Shown: positions 34,423 through 43,429 of the stretch, piece by piece
Position numbering within the stretch: position 1 is the stretch's first letter
Layout: the number at the start of each line of letters is the position of its first letter
The notes under the pieces: generated by a model
Database searches by the model: none
What the model was told of the DNA's origin: nothing
The model's input: only the letters and a program-made list of their open reading frames with translations
Made by a program: the position numbers and the translations under genes
Source of the DNA: an uncultured candidate division Zixibacteria bacterium
GTDB taxonomy: Bacteria > Zixibacteria > MSB-5A5 > SM1-73
Reading direction: 5' to 3'
Length of the DNA stretch: 64,000 nt
NCBI GenBank assembly: GCA_903908285.1
Contig: CAIVRH010000029.1
Span: 38,037 to 102,036 of the forward strand

Positions 34423-36507
34423 TCATTTTAATCTGACTCCATTCTCATAGACTTCAAAATCGCTCCAATTTAGATTATCCTTTTCCAGATTAACCTCAAA
34501 GGGAAAAGCAGTTATTTCTCGCCACGATACAAACCTAGCGAGACTTAGCGAACAACTGCTGTATTTCAGATCTTTAGTAAGAAGATAATGTCTCCCATCT
34601 GGCAATATTAAGAAGATTTGGTCGGAGCGGATGTCCATGTAAAACGGCGTATGTAGCGGTGAAACCTGAACCCAATCCCAAGCAACATCCTTTATTTGTG
34701 GAAGAACCACATATTTTTTCTCTTTAGCGGGTTTCAAATTAACGAAAATATTGTATGGTGGTCCTTGCATTTTATTGCCCATAAGTTCTTTTATGTCTAA
34801 GCTGAAAATTATAGGACGCCAATTCAGTCTATTGTTTATACCTGAGCAGACCAGCTCCTTTTTTCCGTCACCATCTAAATCCGTATAAATTATATATGGA
34901 ATCGCTCCCGGATGCCAATATTCCCCCATTACATGACCTCGGTTGTCTAAGATAGCTATTTGGCTTTGGAAAAACGCATTCTGTCGACTGTATATTAAGA
35001 TTTCTTTTTTTCCATCGTCTATGAAGTTATCTACCAGGAGATTCTCAATGTTAAATATTTCCGGGTTGGTATTTTCTCTTTGCCCACCTGATCCTTCTTC
35101 AAAACCCTCTCCTGCGGAGAACACCCATTTCACATTTCCTTTATGATCCAAGTAAAACAATTGAGCTGTGGTTTGAACCCCTATATCAACAATCACCAAT
35201 ATTTCGTTCCATCCATCTTGGTCTAAATCTTCTATTTTAACCAGTGGCATCTTAACATCAGGTGTTTCCACTCTGATAAAGACGGGTCGCTCAAACTCAT
35301 GCATCCACAATTGTTGGTCTTTTGAATTATACAAAAAGATTTGCCGACCTTGCTTCACCTCAACATAAGCCGGATTCCAATCCACCCAGAACCTTGAATA
35401 CTTGTTAAAGATAAAAAGAAGAGTCAAACCAATTAACATAAGCAATATAAAGTACAAGCCAAATGCTAACCTTGTTCGGAAGAAAGGTTTTGGCGGTGGT
35501 AAGATCAGTTCCCCTTTTCTCGCTTTTTCTTTGTCTATATGTATGGTTATCTTAGTGCCCACCCCTTTTTGGCTTTCCACCTGCCAACTGCCATATTTAT
35601 TAATCAATTGTACCGATTCTTCACTAACCCCAAGACCCAAGCCCCCCTCTTTCCCAGAGGTGAACCCCCGCTTATAAAACGAGGTTCTGGTGGCTTCATC
35701 CATGCCGATGCCGGTATCTTCGATACAGACAGAGACTGAGGTCAAGATTTGGGCTGGGACTGAGAGTCTTGGCATGGTATAGACTTTAACCCATAGGTTT
35801 TCATCCCTACCCCGCAGACTAAAGTCTGCGGCTACCCCCACCCGGCTGGACAGTTTGGTTTCGACCGCTTCAACCGCATTTCGGATCAGGTTAGTTAAAA
35901 TTCTCTGCCAATCCTTGAATTTGTCGTAAGAAAAGCGAATCGAGTTGCCAATATCATCCAATTGCTCCCGGATTTCTATATTCTTGACATGTGATTTCTC
36001 CACTCGTACAATCTTCACCGATTCGGAGACCACCTGATTCAGTGTAAATGAAAACTGCTCCGTCGCGCTTTCGACCACTTCATCTATCAGGTCTTGAATT
36101 CGTTTCAACTCATATCTCAATTCTCGTTTCTCATTTCTGCCTTTTTTCTCAATTCGTCTCATCCCGGTCCACAATTTTCCCCAAAGAAAGACATCCTTAG
36201 TCACCGTCATCAGATTTCTTCTTTCTTCTCGAACCAATTCTTTCAGCTGATTCAAAAGCTCCTCGAAATATTCAAATTGGGACTTGATCTCATCCCCTCT
36301 TTCCCATGAAGAAAGGATCATCTCCAATCCTGCTATTTTCTTTTTCCGCTCGTGAACCAAACTTTCCCGGAGGGAACTTAACAATTGAAAATCTTTTGGT
36401 TTGTGTTCGAATCTGACAAAGAGATAAATAAAGAAGGAATAAATATGGAAGCGATATGTTACAGCGAGGATACTTAAGACTATGAGAATGATGATCAGCC
36501 AGACCAT
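34423..36507 (-). CDS. Membrane histidine kinase with C-terminal FG-GAP sensor domain
   Basis: 694 residues. One N-terminal transmembrane segment (1-30), a coiled region, then a HATPase domain: N box QRILTNLIRNAVEA, G1 CIEDTGIGMDE, G2 GGLGLGVSEESVQLI and GVGTKITIHI. A second membrane segment (346-368, LYFILLMLIGLTLLFIF) follows and then about 320 residues outside the membrane with FG-GAP-like calcium loops (DLDQDGWNEILV, DLDGDGKKELV). So the kinase comes first and the sensor last. No standard HisKA H-E-x-x-x-P box is visible; the only candidate is LVHERKK. A REP-like palindrome encodes residues 225-234. The regulator at 29190-30659 is the likely partner. Confidence 0.8.
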   Translation of the reverse strand: MVWLIIILIVLSILAVTYRFHIYSFFIYLFVRFEHKPKDFQLLSSLRESLVHERKKKIAGLEMILSSWERGDEIKSQFEYFEELLNQLKELVREERRNLMTVTKDVFLWGKLWTGMRRIEKKGRNEKRELRYELKRIQDLIDEVVESATEQFSFTLNQVVSESVKIVRVEKSHVKNIEIREQLDDIGNSIRFSYDKFKDWQRILTNLIRNAVEAVETKLSSRVGVAADFSLRGRDENLWVKVYTMPRLSVPAQILTSVSVCIEDTGIGMDEATRTSFYKRGFTSGKEGGLGLGVSEESVQLINKYGSWQVESQKGVGTKITIHIDKEKARKGELILPPPKPFFRTRLAFGLYFILLMLIGLTLLFIFNKYSRFWVDWNPAYVEVKQGRQIFLYNSKDQQLWMHEFERPVFIRVETPDVKMPLVKIEDLDQDGWNEILVIVDIGVQTTAQLFYLDHKGNVKWVFSAGEGFEEGSGGQRENTNPEIFNIENLLVDNFIDDGKKEILIYSRQNAFFQSQIAILDNRGHVMGEYWHPGAIPYIIYTDLDGDGKKELVCSGINNRLNWRPIIFSLDIKELMGNKMQGPPYNIFVNLKPAKEKKYVVLPQIKDVAWDWVQVSPLHTPFYMDIRSDQIFLILPDGRHYLLTKDLKYSSCSLSLARFVSWREITAFPFEVNLEKDNLNWSDFEVYENGVRLK
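35807..35835 (-). repeat. GTAG-headed palindrome inside the kinase coding region
   Basis: On the minus strand: GTAGCCGCAGACTTTAGTC followed by TGCGGGGTAG. It is translated as GVAADFSLRG between the N and G1 boxes of the ATPase domain and keeps the frame. Confidence 0.8.
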
Positions 36508-36694
36508 CTTTTCTTTACCCCTATCACATAATTAGAAAATAAATCATATAGATAATTACTCTCGAAATAATTTTCGAAACCTATTGCAATAAAACCTAAT
36601 GCAAAACCAACCAACGATTTTGGATTGTCCTTTTAATTAACAGATTTGAGTGATATGTTTAACTTAAACTCCTATTAGTGCTTACGAAATCAGG

Positions 36695-36795
36695 TGTGGA
36701 TAACTCCTCTTTTCCCACCCCTGATAATTGAGTTTAACTTGTTGATATATAATGTACTTAATGGAATTTCCACAAAACGGTGACAATTATCAACA
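36695..36795. other. DnaA-box-like cluster in AT-rich intergenic DNA
   Basis: TGTGGATAA (36695-36703) is a perfect DnaA box on the minus strand; TTATCAACA (36787-36795) differs by one base; CTTGTTGATATAT and ATTTCCACA between them are weaker. The gap (36508-36841) is very AT-rich, has no gene, and lies next to the bactofilin-M23-parB-parA block. Possible origin or DnaA-regulated site. Confidence 0.35.
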
Positions 36796-36841
36796 TTAGG
36801 CACCCTTATTATCGAAGTACAGTATATTACCTATTTCTACC

Positions 36842-37264
36842 TTAATCAGGAGGTACAAATCCGGATGTGCGAACTTTCTGGTTCATGCCGGGAAGGTGAG
36901 TCTTGACATTCATACCGGAAACGCTTTTCATATCACAGCTGCCGTGAAACACCGCTCCCTCTTCCACAATCAGATTCTTAGTGTGGATATCCCCTTCTAC
37001 CACTGCCTTGGCCTGCAGTTCGATTCTTTCCTGGGCAAGGATATTACCAATCACCTTGCCGCCAATTACCGCTGTTTTGACGTTCACTTCAGCTTCGATC
37101 ACCCCGCTGTCCCCCACGCTAAGCGTATCGGTGGCGGAAATTTTTCCTTTTACCGTTCCGTCCACTCTCAACCCGCCTTCTATCTCGAGCACCCCTTCGA
37201 ATTTGGAATCCTTTCCAATAATGGTATTCAATCCACCATCTCCTTTAAAGTTTTTGTTTTTCAT
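36842..37264 (-). CDS. Bactofilin family protein
   Basis: 140 residues. The central region is a right-handed beta-helix of short repeats rich in Gly-Val (LEIEGGLRVDGTVKGKISATDTLSVGDSGVIEAEVNVKT...VIGGKVIGNILAQERIELQ), the bactofilin core, with disordered ends. Bactofilins polymerise without nucleotide and scaffold cell-wall enzymes or ParABS. Its neighbours, M23 peptidase then parB and parA on the same strand, fit that role and recall the bacMNOP-like arrangement of Myxococcus. Start has AAGGAA-like bases near the ATG. Confidence 0.9.
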   Translation of the reverse strand: MKNKNFKGDGGLNTIIGKDSKFEGVLEIEGGLRVDGTVKGKISATDTLSVGDSGVIEAEVNVKTAVIGGKVIGNILAQERIELQAKAVVEGDIHTKNLIVEEGAVFHGSCDMKSVSGMNVKTHLPGMNQKVRTSGFVPPD

Positions 37265-37273
37265 ATTCAGTTC

Positions 37274-38152
37274 CTAATGTCCGGGTCGGGAAACCTCGGA
37301 TTGGTTTAAAAAGCCTTTCGGATCAATAGCCACCCCATCCTTTTTTATCTCATAATGCAAATGCGGTGCGGAGCTTCTGCCGGAACTGCCGGAAAGAGCA
37401 ATCACATCACCCCGATGCATTAAAGCTCCGACACTCACCAGGATTTTTAAGTTATGCCCGAAATATGTTACATAACCGTTACCGTGATCGATCGCTACCA
37501 CATTGCCGTACATATCATCCCAACCGGCTGTGATCACTTTGCCATCCGCCGTTGCCTTTACCTTGGTTCCGATTTTGGTGGCAAAATCCACCCCCGGGTG
37601 ATCCCCTCCTGTTTTCCGATTGTTGACGGAAAATTCCTTGGTTACCCACCCCTCGATAGGGGCACCCATCGGGATATGTTTCAGAGAATCCGGATTTGCT
37701 GTAAGCGGGTTGGGCAAAGCTCCAATCGAAGCCTCTTCTCCATAGGTTACTTTCCTTTCGTCTTGACTGGGGGAGAGAGGAGGTGATCCTTGGCTTTCGG
37801 TTTCAGTATCTTCGGGCAGGTACGCCAACTGCTTGGTCGAACCTGCATCATATTTCACCCCGGCTAAACCCGCCACCTTATTGACAAAACTCTTATATTC
37901 CTTCAATTCCTTCTCCAGCTCCACCACCCGGGTATTATATCTTTTTAGCTTTTCATTTTCCTGCACCAAAGATTTCCTCAACAATATCCGATATACCAAC
38001 TCCCCGTGCACCAGGCTGAATACAATGGCAAAAATCAAAATGGCGCTCACTATTCCCACAATCAACCAGGTGTTGAAATAGGACAATTTGAATTTATAGC
38101 TTTTTGAATTCCCCTCGGGAACTATTAGAAAATCGATAAATCTTTTTGCCAT
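37274..38152 (-). CDS. M23 family metallopeptidase, membrane-anchored
   Basis: 292 residues. A cytoplasmic tail and one transmembrane segment (TWLIVGIVSAILIFAIVFSLV, about 29-50) are followed by a coiled coil (LRKSLVQENEKLKRYNTRVVELEKELKEYKSF). The LytM/M23 domain shows GGDHPGVDFATKIGT (first ligands), YGNVVAIDHGNGYVTYFGH, and SSAPHLHYEIKKDG with the H-x-H pair. All zinc ligands are present, so it is likely an active peptidoglycan endopeptidase. It sits nine bases from bactofilin and is probably spatially guided by it. Confidence 0.92.
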   Translation of the reverse strand: MAKRFIDFLIVPEGNSKSYKFKLSYFNTWLIVGIVSAILIFAIVFSLVHGELVYRILLRKSLVQENEKLKRYNTRVVELEKELKEYKSFVNKVAGLAGVKYDAGSTKQLAYLPEDTETESQGSPPLSPSQDERKVTYGEEASIGALPNPLTANPDSLKHIPMGAPIEGWVTKEFSVNNRKTGGDHPGVDFATKIGTKVKATADGKVITAGWDDMYGNVVAIDHGNGYVTYFGHNLKILVSVGALMHRGDVIALSGSSGRSSAPHLHYEIKKDGVAIDPKGFLNQSEVSRPGH

Positions 38153-38369
38153 GGTTAATTATATGGAGAGTATAGCGTTAGTTTGATTTAAGGATTTGCT
38201 TAAATGTAAGTATTAACTTTCGAGACTCCAAAGAGAAGCTCGATTTAACCGTGTCTATTCATCCGATCCTTGGAATTTTGATTTTTGATTTTTGATTTGT
38301 AATTTTGAATTTTGCATTACTGTCGCTTCCGGCCTATCCCGAACAAAGATGATGGAGAGACCATATCTA

Positions 38370-39239
38370 TCAAAGCGTAACCTTTAACAACTCCAGTATC
38401 CTGGTCAAGTCTTCTTCCGAGTAAAACTCAATCTTGATTTCCCCTCCTTTTTCTTTTGCCCTCACTTTCACTGCTGTCCCAAAGAACTGTTTCAATTTCT
38501 CCTCGATCTCAAAGAAAGCGGGAGATATTTTAGCTTTCCGCTTTGCTGCAGAGGGTTTCTTCTTTCCATACACCAATTCTTCTATCTTGCGGACAGAAAG
38601 TCCCTCTTTGATCACGCGTTTAGATAAAGCGATCTGCTCTTTTTCATCCGGGAGGGGAAGTATTGCCCGGGCGTGTCCTTCGGAAAGCTCTCCCACCGAA
38701 ACGCACTTTTGAACCTCCTCCGGTAAGTGCAAGAGTCTTAAAGTATTAGCGATGGTGGAGCGATCCTTACCGATTTTCTGCGCCATCTGGTCCTGGGAGA
38801 GACTGCACTCCTCCATCAGTCTTTGGTAACCTCTGGCAGTATCGATCGGGTTTAGGTCCTCTCTCTGAAGATTTTCGATCAAAGAAAGTTCCAGCATCTC
38901 CTCTTTGGAGAGTTTTCCCGTGATCACCACCGGAATTTTTTCCCAACCCAGTCTTTTTGCCGCAGTCAGTCTTCTCTCACCCGCAACCAGTTCATATTCT
39001 CCTCCTGCCTCTCTGACCACCACCGGTTGAATGATCCCTTTTTCCTGAATGGAGGCGGTAAGCTCGGAGAGCTTATCCTCATCCATCCTGGTTCGCGGCT
39101 GGTACGGATTTGCCTTAATCTTATCGATACTGATGTGAAATAATCCCTCCCTGGGCTGTTCTTCCGTTTTAATCGGCTCCGAAGGAACCTGTGGAATCAA
39201 AGCTTCCAATCCTTTACCTAATGCATTCCTGCTCATCAT
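38370..39239 (-). CDS. parB: Chromosome partitioning protein ParB
   Basis: About 289 residues. The start RNALGKGLEALIP is typical, then the CTPase/nuclease-fold part (IKANPYQPRTRMDEDKLSELTASI, ELVAGERRLTAAKRLG, SLIENLQREDLNPIDTARGYQRL) and the helix-turn-helix EECSLSQDQMAQKIGKDRSTIANTLRLL. The last 60 residues form the dimer domain. I prefer the ATG at 39239 because GGAGAG lies just upstream; the first in-frame ATG (39251) contains it. ParB spreads from parS; a perfect parS is at 63730. Confidence 0.95.
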   Translation of the reverse strand: MMSRNALGKGLEALIPQVPSEPIKTEEQPREGLFHISIDKIKANPYQPRTRMDEDKLSELTASIQEKGIIQPVVVREAGGEYELVAGERRLTAAKRLGWEKIPVVITGKLSKEEMLELSLIENLQREDLNPIDTARGYQRLMEECSLSQDQMAQKIGKDRSTIANTLRLLHLPEEVQKCVSVGELSEGHARAILPLPDEKEQIALSKRVIKEGLSVRKIEELVYGKKKPSAAKRKAKISPAFFEIEEKLKQFFGTAVKVRAKEKGGEIKIEFYSEEDLTRILELLKVTL

Positions 39240-39350
39240 CAATCTCTCCATCTTTTCATCATTCGTTATCCGTCATCATATATCAATTTTTTGTTTTTAT
39301 TTTCCTTCTTCCTTTTTCCATCTTCCTTATCCGCAGTTATTTTTGCCTTT

Positions 39351-39685
39351 GCGGCGGACTGTGGACGGTGGACGTTTCAAACTTCTACCGCAGACAAATC
39401 ACCTCCGTTTAATCCGTTTCATCCGTTGACCAAGCCTTTGCGGTGGACTGTGGACAGCGGACGATTTTTATCCGTCATTCGTCATTTTTTTCCGTTGCCT
39501 GTTGCCCTTCGACTGCCGACTTTTCACCCTCCACTTCAACTATCGTCCAGGTATTTACAGTGGACGGTGGACTATCTGCCGTGGACTTATTACCATCCGT
39601 TTTATCCGTTTCATCCGTTGACCAAGGTTTTGCGGCGGACTGCGGACGGTGGACCGCGGACGCTTCTTCATCCGTTATCTGTAAT
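39351..39685 (+). repeat. GGAC-rich family 1 repeats over the parA 3' end
   Basis: Copies of GCGGCGGACTGTGGACGG, AATCCGTTTCATCCGTTGAC and CCGTTTCATCCGTTGACC; the right half lies inside the parA reading frame and the left half fills the parB-parA gap. Confidence 0.85.
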
Positions 39686-40455
39686 TCGTCATTGTTCTTA
39701 TGGTTTAATATCTCCTCAGCCAGGCTCAAGTAATTCTCCGCTCCAGTGGAGGTGATATCATAGAGGATTATGGACTTTCCGAAACTGGGCGCTTCCGAGA
39801 GTCTCACATTTCGGTTTATCACGGTTTTATACACTTTTTCTCCGAAATATTTCCTCATTTCTTCCGCCACCTGTTTGCACAGGTTCAATCTCCCGTCATA
39901 CATGGTCAGAAGAATGCCTTCGATTTGCAGGTTCGGATTCAAGCTTTTTTGCACCATTCCTACGGTATTCAAAAGCTGACCTAATCCTTCCATCGCATAA
40001 AACTCACATTGAATTGGAACCAGTATCGAATTGGCTGCCGTCAAAATATTAAGAGTCAAAAGTCCCAACGAAGGCGGAGCATCGATTAAAATATAGTCAT
40101 ATCTTTCCTTTACCGTATCCAACGCCAAACCCAATCTTTTCTCCCGATGCTCGACGTTCACCAGTTCCACCTCCGCCCCCACCAGCCGGAGATTGGATGG
40201 CGCCACATCCAGATACTCCAATTCTGTCTTTAGGATGACGTTTTCCAAAGGAAAGTTTTCGATCAATACCTCGTAGATGGTCTTTTCCAGGCTGTTTTTG
40301 TTGATACCCATACCGGAAGTGGAGGTGGATTGGGGATCGAAATCGACCAGCAGGATCTTCCTCTCCGCCACTGCTAAGCTGGCGGACAAGTTGACTGCCG
40401 TAGTGGTCTTCCCCACCCCTCCTTTTTGATTGGCTATGGCAATTATACGTCCCAC
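39475..40455 (-). CDS. parA: Chromosome partitioning ATPase ParA with repeat-encoded tail
   Basis: 326 residues; usual ParA/Soj is 250-260. The deviant Walker [29 protein letters not shown], and [13 protein letters not shown] are intact, so it is a functional-looking ParA. The normal fold ends at about residue 252 ([11 protein letters not shown]). The last 70 residues (including [19 protein letters not shown]) are encoded by family 1 repeat read on the minus strand, and end EKNDE. Start GTG with AAGG upstream. parB follows after 235 bases of repeat. Confidence 0.93.
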   Translation of the reverse strand: MGRIIAIANQKGGVGKTTTAVNLSASLAVAERKILLVDFDPQSTSTSGMGINKNSLEKTIYEVLIENFPLENVILKTELEYLDVAPSNLRLVGAEVELVNVEHREKRLGLALDTVKERYDYILIDAPPSLGLLTLNILTAANSILVPIQCEFYAMEGLGQLLNTVGMVQKSLNPNLQIEGILLTMYDGRLNLCKQVAEEMRKYFGEKVYKTVINRNVRLSEAPSFGKSIILYDITSTGAENYLSLAEEILNHKNNDELQITDEEASAVHRPQSAAKPWSTDETDKTDGNKSTADSPPSTVNTWTIVEVEGEKSAVEGQQATEKNDE

Positions 40456-40628
40456 GCTTATTTACCTTTTGTTAGAATCCATGCATAAACCAATATCCAC
40501 TGTGCTTTCATAGATAACGATTTTTACCCCCAAAAGCAAGAGAATTCAGGAGAAAAAAGAGAAAGTGTCAACGGACTTGTAGTGAGCGAAGCGAATCTAT
40601 TTACCGTGAACTGTTAACTTAATAGACC

Positions 40629-40805
40629 ACTCCCCCTTGAGTTCCCTTCAGGGTGTCCTTCGATCCCGAAGATCTCAGGATCGAGGGAAATCCCTTTCCT
40701 TCGACCCTGAGGTCTCACTTCGTACTGAGCGCACTCAGTGCGAAGCAGGACCGAAGGGCAGGGTGAACCCCTCTCCTTATTTAAGGAGAGGGGGATACAG
40801 GGGGT
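40629..40805. repeat. Nested CCTTCGA/CTGAGG palindromic repeats
   Basis: CCTTCGATCCCGAAGATCTC, CCTTCGACCCTGAGGTCTCA, CTGAGCGCACTCAGTGCGAAG and TCTCCTTATTTAAGGAGAG form a run of overlapping hairpins bordered by CCCCCT and AGGGGGT. Confidence 0.65.
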
Positions 40806-40925
40806 ATGGTCAGCGGTGGACAGTTAACCGTGGACGTCTTTTTTCCGTTCCATCCGTTCCATCCGTTGACGGTTTTTACTGTGGACCGTCGACCATGGAC
40901 TAATTGCCATCCGCTTAACCCGTTG
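40806..40925 (+). repeat. GGAC-rich family 1 repeat
   Basis: GTCAGCGGTGGACAGTTAACC, CATCCGTTCCATCCGTTGAC and GGACCGTCGACCATGGACT. The gap from parA to 41109 holds this, the palindromes before it, and plain AT-rich DNA. Confidence 0.75.
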
Positions 40926-41109
40926 AATGAATTCACCATAAGAGGAGGAGCGTGCTATCTATTTAGATTATTGGACAAACTGATTCTATCCGAAAATGTG
41001 TTATCTGGAAATAGAAATTTCTTGTTTTTATGGTAAAAAAAGATAACATACCAAAGAGAATTGTTATGATACGCCCTAAGTTCAATTTTAATTGTGAAGG
41101 AGGCATATT

Positions 41110-41478
41110 ATGCCGCGAGTAATGCATTTTGAAATCAGTGCAGATGATCCGGAACGCGCGGTAAAGTTTTACCAGAGAGTATTCGGCTGGGAAATCAAAA
41201 AATGGAGCGGACCAATAGAATACTGGCTGTGCATGACCGGCCCGAAGGAACAGCCGGGAATTGATGGTGGGATAATGAGACGGCAAAATCCCCAGGCTCA
41301 CACCGAGAATACCATCGACGTCCCGTCAGTGGATGAATTCACCAAAAAGATCGTGGACCAGGGAGGCAAGATAATAGTCCCCAAGATGGCTGTTCCAGGA
41401 GTGGGATACATGGCTTACTGTATGGATACCGAGGGAAACGTTTTCGGGATCATGCAGGAGGATGCTACGGTTAAATAG
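41110..41478 (+). CDS. VOC/glyoxalase family protein
   Basis: 122 residues, one vicinal-oxygen-chelate domain of two beta-alpha-beta3 units: MHFEISADDPERAVKFYQRVFGWEI, then NTIDVPSVDEFTKKIVDQGGKIIVPK and YMAYCMDTEGNVFGIMQED. The metal ligands would be His6 and the late glutamate. Substrate unknown; such small VOC proteins include bleomycin-resistance-like and glyoxalase-like members. GGAGG lies eight bases before the ATG. Confidence 0.85.
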   Translation: MPRVMHFEISADDPERAVKFYQRVFGWEIKKWSGPIEYWLCMTGPKEQPGIDGGIMRRQNPQAHTENTIDVPSVDEFTKKIVDQGGKIIVPKMAVPGVGYMAYCMDTEGNVFGIMQEDATVK

Positions 41479-41667
41479 AAAGAATCAAAAAGATCCATAA
41501 TTCAACGAGGTTATTTGCTGTGATGCGCTTGCTTCACGATGAATGACAACCCTTAACGCCCCATAGAGGCGGGAACTTATCCCGCCTCTCATTGATGTTT
41601 TTTGAAAGAGGCATTCTGGTGTAATCCAATTTCATTTTATCTCGATTGAGAAGGAGATTCTATCCGG

Positions 41668-42351
41668 ATAACTACGGTCTTGTTAGATGCAGGTGGGGTT
41701 ATCCTCGACGAATCCGAGCACGAAGAGGTAAGAGCCAAAATAATAGTCGATATTTTAAGCCCAATCGTTTCGGGATACTCTATCAGCTCTTACTGTACAG
41801 ACGTCGAGGAAGCAGTTATCTCTTTTTGTCCGAAAACATACGAGTTTGTTTTTTGGAAGTACCTGAAAGATAACTTATCTTTGTTTAGGGAGCTTTACGA
41901 ATCTTATCTCTTTAGATGGAAGGAGCAGAAACCTCCCCTGAAGTTATCCGGTGGACTCGAAAAAGAACTTAGAGAAATATGCCGGGAATTCAAAATCGGG
42001 ATAGCGGGCCAGTATGGACAAGAAATATTGGCTTTCTTAGAACAACAGGCTATTTTGGACTGTTTCACATATCGCCTGACTCAAGATGATTTTCCTATAA
42101 CCAAACCCGACCCGCGATATTTCGAGCAGATTACCAAATCTTTCGGGGTTACTCCGCAGGAGTGCATCCTGGTAGGTGATAGGATAGACAACGACATCGT
42201 CCCGGCAAAACAACTGGGGATGAAGACTATCTTGATACGTGCAGGTCTACATCGAAATCAACAACCCCGGATACCTTTCGAAATCCCGGATGCAGAATTA
42301 AATGAAGTAATCGGACTGGCAAAAACAGTGCGAAAACTGGCGAATATTTGA
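41668..42351 (+). CDS. HAD-family hydrolase with uncertain start codon
   Basis: About 227 residues. Motif I is VLLDAGGVILDE (Asp nucleophile, second position Gly as in REG-2-like phosphatases), motif II GIAGQYG, motif III KPDPRYF, motif IV LVGDRIDNDI. A TTG at 41680 gives only MLDAGGVI and removes most of the first strand; the AAGGAG at 41651-41656 fits a start at 41662-41668 (ATC or ATA), so initiation at a rare codon is possible. Substrate unknown. The preceding gap (41479-41667) holds a GAGGCGGGAACTTATCCCGC palindrome. Confidence 0.75.
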   Translation: MTTVLLDAGGVILDESEHEEVRAKIIVDILSPIVSGYSISSYCTDVEEAVISFCPKTYEFVFWKYLKDNLSLFRELYESYLFRWKEQKPPLKLSGGLEKELREICREFKIGIAGQYGQEILAFLEQQAILDCFTYRLTQDDFPITKPDPRYFEQITKSFGVTPQECILVGDRIDNDIVPAKQLGMKTILIRAGLHRNQQPRIPFEIPDAELNEVIGLAKTVRKLANI

Positions 42352-42468
42352 AACGCTTAAGTTGGTAATGGACACCTTGTTCATTATAATTAAGCTGTAT
42401 GGATGATGGCTTTCCATAATGAATGAAAGATATTTACATATCCTCAAATATGAAAGAAGGAGGTAAGA

Positions 42469-43236
42469 ATGGACCGAGTAAAAGACAAAGTAGTAGTGGT
42501 TACCGGGGGAGCATTGGGGATCGGTTTGGCCAGTTGTGTACTTCTGGCAAAGGAAGGGGCAAAGGTGGCAGTGACCGACATACTGGATCAAGAGGGTCAA
42601 AAGGTGGTGGATAAAATCAAAGATTCGGGTGGTGTGGCAAAGTTCTGGCATCTGGATGTTTCGAAAGAAAAGGAAGTCCGGAATGTGTTCACAGATATTG
42701 CCAAGACTTTCGGGAAGATCGATGTTCTGGTTAACAATGCCGGGATATCGGGGGTAAGCAAGCCCACCCACGAGATCACCGAGGAGGAATGGGATCAGGT
42801 TATGGCGGTTAACGTAAAAGGGGTCTTCTTCTGCACCAAGCATGCCATTCCCTATTTGAAGAAAGCCCCCGGTGGTAGCATAATCAATCTCTCTTCCGTA
42901 TATGGAATCGTAAGCTCGCCGGACGTCCCGCCGTATCATGCCTCCAAAGGGGCGGTGAGGATAATGACCAAAACCGATGCTTTTCTGTATGCCAAGGATA
43001 AAATCCGGGTGAACTCGGTCCATCCCGGATTTATTTGGACCCCCATGGTGGAGAACTACGCCAAATCCCAGGGGAATGTGGATGAAGTAAGAAAAATGTT
43101 GGACGGTCTTCATCCCATTGGTCACGTGGGCGAACCGGACGATATTGCTTATGGTATTCTTTATCTGGCATCCGATGAATCGAAGTTTATCACCGGAAGC
43201 GAACTGGTGATAGATGGAGGATATACCGCACGGTAA
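42469..43236 (+). CDS. SDR-family oxidoreductase
   Basis: 255 residues, classical short-chain dehydrogenase: cofactor loop VTGGALGIG (11-19), acidic Asp after the second strand (TDILD; NAD preference), NNAG, Ser then YHASK (Tyr156, Lys160), and VHPGFIWTPM. The C-terminal SKFITGSELVIDGGYTAR is typical. Substrate cannot be told; related enzymes are 3-ketoacyl reductases or sugar dehydrogenases. AAGGAGG precedes the ATG. Confidence 0.9.
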   Translation: MDRVKDKVVVVTGGALGIGLASCVLLAKEGAKVAVTDILDQEGQKVVDKIKDSGGVAKFWHLDVSKEKEVRNVFTDIAKTFGKIDVLVNNAGISGVSKPTHEITEEEWDQVMAVNVKGVFFCTKHAIPYLKKAPGGSIINLSSVYGIVSSPDVPPYHASKGAVRIMTKTDAFLYAKDKIRVNSVHPGFIWTPMVENYAKSQGNVDEVRKMLDGLHPIGHVGEPDDIAYGILYLASDESKFITGSELVIDGGYTAR

Positions 43237-43429
43237 AAAAACTGTTAAAAAACTATTGATCCAAATTTTATACTCAGCCGGCAAGGCTGAATGCCCTTTC
43301 CTTCGACCCTGAGGTCTCAGGACAGAAGGGCAGGGAGAATCCCTTCTGGGTGAACCCTGCCCTATGAGAAGTATATTATTTCTGTATATAGAGGCGGGAA
43401 TTTCTCCCGCCTCAGGAAATTGCAAAAGA

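Noticed and set aside
39291..39755. Plus-strand frame over the parB-parA gap
   Set aside because: Repeat-derived and opposite to parA.
42061..42074. TGTTTCACATATCG as a second parS
   Set aside because: Only the first half of the palindrome matches and it lies inside the HAD gene.
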